This document shows, piece after piece, positions 30,837 to 33,488 of a stretch of 33,488 nt of DNA. The notes under the pieces are model-generated. The model searched no databases and was not told the origin of the DNA. It saw only the letters and a list, made by a program, of their open reading frames with translations. Position numbers and translations under genes: made by a program. The stretch lies in contig CACYXJ010000022.1 of the NCBI GenBank assembly GCA_902778375.1, positions 1-33,488 of the forward strand, in the 5' to 3' direction. Within the stretch, counting starts at the first letter, position 1. The number at the start of each line of letters is the position of its first letter. This stretch comes from an uncultured Erysipelotrichaceae bacterium. Its GTDB lineage: Bacteria; Bacillota_I; Bacilli_A; Erysipelotrichales; Erysipelotrichaceae.

Positions 30837-32705
30837 ATGCAGAAAAACAGATTTATCAGTTATCTGCCGTATCTGATAGTGATCATTGCCATCCTGAGTC
30901 TGTTCAACATGAACGGTTCGGGTGTCACGGAGACCCTCAGTTATCAGGATCTGCAGAAAACCCTGAAAAACGAAAAAATAACCGAAAGCCAGCTGTCAAT
31001 CGGCGAAAATGTCACGACGGTTCACGGCGTCTATACGAAGGATGAACGCCAGGTCGGATTCACCGCCACGATTCCGTCCACGACGGATGAGATTTCTGCT
31101 GTGATCGAAGAACTGGATGAGTCCAAACTGACGATCGTTGACGCTGATGCGTCGAACCTGTTCCTGGATACGCTGCTGACACTGATCCCGTTCATCTTCT
31201 TCGGCGTGTTTGCTGTCTGGATGATCAACCGCATGAACGGTGCCGGCGGCGCCAATTCCAAGGCGTTTGAATTCTCCAAGAGCAGAGCCCGTCTGGAAGG
31301 AAAGATCAGAGTCCGCTTTGACGATGTTGCCGGCTGCGATGAAGAAAAGCAGGAGATGCAGGAAATCATCGAGTACCTGAAATATCCGAAGAAGTTCGAA
31401 AAGATGGGTGCCCGTATCCCGAAGGGAATCCTCCTGGTAGGTCATCCGGGTACCGGTAAGACACTGCTTGCCAAGGCGGTTGCCGGCGAGGCGAACGTGC
31501 CGTTCTACAGCATCTCCGGTTCCGACTTTGTCGAAATGTTCGTCGGTGTCGGTGCGTCCCGTGTCCGCGACATGTTCAAGAAGGCGCAGCAGACCGCACC
31601 GTGCATGATCTTCATCGATGAAATCGATGCTGTCGGCCGTCAGAGAGGTGCCGGTTTCGGCGGCGGCCACGATGAACGTGAACAGACACTGAACCAGTTG
31701 CTGGTCGAGATGGATGGTATGGAAGACAATACCGGCGTTGTCGTGATTGCCGCTACCAACCGTCCGGACGTTCTTGACCCCGCACTGCTGCGTGCCGGCC
31801 GTTTCGACCGCCAGATCACAGTTTCCCTGCCTGACCGCAAGGGACGTGAGGCGATCCTTAAGGTCCATGCCAGAAACAAGCATCTTGCCCAGGATATCGA
31901 TCTCGGTGCCCTGGCAAAGAGAACACCTGGATTCTCCGGTGCCGATCTTGAAAACGTTCTGAATGAGGCAGCCATTCTGGCTGTCCGCGAGAACAGCGAC
32001 GAAATCCACATGAAGCAGATCGATGAAGCCATCGACCGTGTCATGATGGGTCCGGCCAAAGTATCGCGTACATATGACGAAAAGACAAAGAAGTTGGTCG
32101 CCTATCACGAAAGCGGCCACGCAATCGTCGGTCTCTTCCTGGAGAATGCCCAGGTCGTGCAGAAAGTCACGATCATTCCCCGCGGTCAGGCAGGCGGTTA
32201 TAACCTGATGACTCCGAAAGAGGAAAAGATGATGAATACGAAGAATGACCTGATGGCATCCATCACTTCCTACATGGGCGGACGTGTTGCCGAAGAGATG
32301 TTCTTCGATGATGTCACAACCGGTGCGGTCAACGATATCGAAAGAGCGACCAATCTGGCCAAGGATATGGTCACACTCTATGGTATGAGTGATCTCGGAC
32401 CGATCAAATACAACAGCGGCAATGAGAATGTCTTCCTCGGCAGGGATTATAATTCACCGAACAATGTCTCCGGTGAGGTTGCCTATGAAATCGACCAGGA
32501 AGTCAGAAAGATTGTCAACGGCTGCCATGACAAGGCAATGGAGATCATCAGGGCGCACAGCGATGAGCTCGAACGAATTGCCGCGGCGCTGATTGAATAT
32601 GAAACCCTGACAGCTGAGCAGATTCAGCGCGTCGTCAAGGGCGAGGATATCTCCTCCGACTTCAGTTCAAAGAAAAACACGCAGCCGGAAGCAGCCGCTG
32701 CCTGA
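30837..32705 (+). CDS. ftsH: ATP-dependent zinc metalloprotease FtsH
   Basis: The 622-residue membrane AAA+ protease degrades misfolded membrane proteins and some regulators. It has two transmembrane helices (about 8-25 and 105-127) with a short extracytoplasmic domain between. Walker A is GHPGTGKT (202-209), Walker B MIFIDEID, the second region of homology ends [10 protein letters not shown], the zinc site HESGH is at 424-428, and the third ligand region is [11 protein letters not shown]. In Walker A the second residue is His where Pro or Glu is usual. The start is ATG 30837, nine bases after AAGGAG; a TTG at 30831 is only three bases from it. The tail is short and Ala-rich. Confidence 0.97.
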   Translation: MQKNRFISYLPYLIVIIAILSLFNMNGSGVTETLSYQDLQKTLKNEKITESQLSIGENVTTVHGVYTKDERQVGFTATIPSTTDEISAVIEELDESKLTIVDADASNLFLDTLLTLIPFIFFGVFAVWMINRMNGAGGANSKAFEFSKSRARLEGKIRVRFDDVAGCDEEKQEMQEIIEYLKYPKKFEKMGARIPKGILLVGHPGTGKTLLAKAVAGEANVPFYSISGSDFVEMFVGVGASRVRDMFKKAQQTAPCMIFIDEIDAVGRQRGAGFGGGHDEREQTLNQLLVEMDGMEDNTGVVVIAATNRPDVLDPALLRAGRFDRQITVSLPDRKGREAILKVHARNKHLAQDIDLGALAKRTPGFSGADLENVLNEAAILAVRENSDEIHMKQIDEAIDRVMMGPAKVSRTYDEKTKKLVAYHESGHAIVGLFLENAQVVQKVTIIPRGQAGGYNLMTPKEEKMMNTKNDLMASITSYMGGRVAEEMFFDDVTTGAVNDIERATNLAKDMVTLYGMSDLGPIKYNSGNENVFLGRDYNSPNNVSGEVAYEIDQEVRKIVNGCHDKAMEIIRAHSDELERIAAALIEYETLTAEQIQRVVKGEDISSDFSSKKNTQPEAAAA

Positions 32706-32717
32706 TCATTGAAACGG

Positions 32718-32745
32718 AACCGTTCCCGTGAAAAGGAGCGGTTTT
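32718..32745 (+). terminator. terminator of ftsH
   Basis: AACCGTTCC (32718-32726) pairs with GGAGCGGTT (32735-32743) with one G-U, loop of eight, then TTTTC. The T run is short. Confidence 0.7.
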
Positions 32746-32781
32746 CTTGTCAAAGAGGGATGATTCCCGTGGAAAAGATGA

Positions 32782-32803
32782 CATAACATTGTAGAATGTT
32801 ATG
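32782..32803. promoter_or_regulatory. perfect 9-bp dyad upstream of the terminal membrane-protein gene
   Basis: CATAACATT (32782-32790) and AATGTTATG (32795-32803) are exact inverted repeats with loop GTAG. A -10-like TAGAAT (32792-32797) lies across the centre, so binding there could control transcription. A second palindrome, ATGGCCCGGCCAT, lies at 32805-32817. Confidence 0.4.
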
Positions 32804-32841
32804 GATGGCCCGGCCATTTGAATAAAAGGCGGAAACGAAAC

Positions 32842-33231
32842 ATGAATAAGTATCTCAGACCTGTGTTGATGACCCTGGCATGCGGAATCGGCGGCGGCAT
32901 TGTGATGGCACTGCTCCTGCTGTATATGATGATTACGACGGTATTCACCACCGGCGGATTGGGCTTTGTGCTGGAACTGCTCGTGGCAGCGGCTCTGCCG
33001 TTATGCCTGAATGTCGTCCGCAATGAGGGGATTTTCTTAAAGACAGCCCAGTTTCTCATGGTGGCTGTCTCATTCACCATTTCCATGTATTATGCCGGAT
33101 ATGTCAGCGCACCGGCTGATTTTGCCAATATGAATGCGGCAATCATTGTGGTTTCCGCCATTCTGCATGCCGTATCGCTCGCGTCATTTCTGATCGCGGC
33201 CGGCATCCGTAAATTCATTCTGAAAAAATAA
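32842..33231 (+). CDS. four-helix membrane protein, unknown
   Basis: The 129-residue protein has four hydrophobic segments (about 8-32, 39-54, 65-83 and 100-121) and a basic C-terminus RKFILKK. I do not recognise the family; the fold resembles small unannotated integral membrane proteins. AAAGGCGGA precedes ATG 32842. A TTG start at 32818 would add eight basic residues and begins directly after a palindrome, so it is less likely. It is followed 37 bases later by a glycoside hydrolase and may be cotranscribed with it. Confidence 0.65.
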   Translation: MNKYLRPVLMTLACGIGGGIVMALLLLYMMITTVFTTGGLGFVLELLVAAALPLCLNVVRNEGIFLKTAQFLMVAVSFTISMYYAGYVSAPADFANMNAAIIVVSAILHAVSLASFLIAAGIRKFILKK

Positions 33232-33268
33232 GCGGACTGTGCTTGATGCGCACTGAAAGGAAACAGCC

Positions 33269-33488
33269 ATGAAACTGTTCACGGATTGGGGAAAGAATAT
33301 TGATCTCAGAGCACCCTTGCAGGAGTATCCGCGCATGCAGCTGCAAAGGGACAGCTATACAAATCTGAACGGTGTCTGGGAATACCAGATCACGGAAAGA
33401 AACGGTGAACCGGATCCTTCGAAATGGAAGAAGATCATCGTTCCTTTTGCGCTTGGCTCCGCGCTTTCCCATACCGATGAGCAGCTCG
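33269..33488 (+). CDS. glycoside hydrolase family 2, N-terminal fragment
   Basis: The gene is cut by the window end after 73 codons. AAAGGA lies seven bases before ATG 33269. The product opens MKLFTDWGKNIDL, then APLQEYPRMQLQRDSYTNLNGVWEYQI and PFALGSALS, the jelly-roll sugar-binding domain found at the start of GH2 enzymes (beta-galactosidases, glucuronidases, mannosidases). Catalytic residues lie beyond the window, so specificity is unknown. With the PTS block and the HAD phosphatase it supports a host that uses glycans. Confidence 0.78.
   Translation, partial: MKLFTDWGKNIDLRAPLQEYPRMQLQRDSYTNLNGVWEYQITERNGEPDPSKWKKIIVPFALGSALSHTDEQL

Noticed and set aside
1..33488. tRNA, rRNA, riboswitch, insertion sequence, prophage or defence genes
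   Set aside because: Intergenic gaps were read for cloverleaf or riboswitch-like arrangements and none was found. All long frames are accounted for by the listed genes, with no transposase, integrase or recognised defence protein. A covariance-model scan was not possible here.

Overview
The window is a chromosomal stretch of a low-to-mid GC Gram-positive bacterium (Bacillota). It carries the RNA polymerase delta subunit, a class B-like sortase, a DarA/YaaQ c-di-AMP receptor and the DUF951, DUF1934 and DUF1146 families, all typical of Bacillota. The gene order (rpoE, fba, murA, rpmE, prfA, prmC, ywlC, glyA, upp, DUF1146) follows the conserved Bacillus-type order. The sporulation genes found in that order in Bacillus (spo0F before fba, spoIIR after prmC) are absent. 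This fits a non-sporulating lineage such as Erysipelotrichia; that assignment is inference. No rRNA, tRNA, CRISPR array, transposase or phage gene was seen.

Layout. 1-4.2 kb: a PHP histidinol-phosphatase-like gene, a Zn/Cd/Pb P1B-ATPase with four metal-binding domains and His-rich linkers behind a putative metal-sensor operator, and an isolated 33-residue membrane peptide gene. 4.2-9.6 kb: a secreted CHAP hydrolase divergent from the dtd-DUF951-ychF operon, then the c-di-AMP receptor, a GNAT acetyltransferase and the CCA-adding enzyme. 9.6-13.2 kb: ispF, an HD phosphohydrolase, DUF1934, rpoE and fba. 13.2-16.8 kb: an inserted carbohydrate block with a PTS EIIC lacking local EIIA/EIIB, a small membrane protein, an RpiR-type regulator and a HAD phosphatase. 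16.8-22.5 kb: murA, rpmE, then a tight operon of rpoD, prfA, prmC and the sortase. 22.5-28.1 kb: a beta-helix protein, threonine aldolase, a YrdC-type enzyme with glyA, a Cof phosphatase and a divergent glycosyltransferase. 28.1-33.5 kb: upp-DUF1146, then tilS-hpt-ftsH, a membrane protein and the start of a GH2 glycosidase that runs off the end.

The genes are mostly housekeeping: tRNA quality control and modification (dtd, cca, ywlC, tilS), translation termination (prfA, prmC), transcription (rpoD, rpoE), wall synthesis and surface display (murA, sortase, CHAP), nucleotide salvage (upp, hpt) and proteolysis (ftsH). No obvious new defence or biosynthetic system is present. The most notable signal is that at least seven transcription-unit-leading genes (CHAP, dtd, cca, rpiR, the HAD gene, the glycosyltransferase and tilS) have no Shine-Dalgarno sequence and carry a -10-like hexamer about 5-8 bases before the start codon, as expected of leaderless mRNAs. 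Genes inside operons have ordinary Shine-Dalgarno sites. Paired dyads before the PTS gene, a dyad over the rpoE promoter and the operator before the metal ATPase are the best regulatory candidates.
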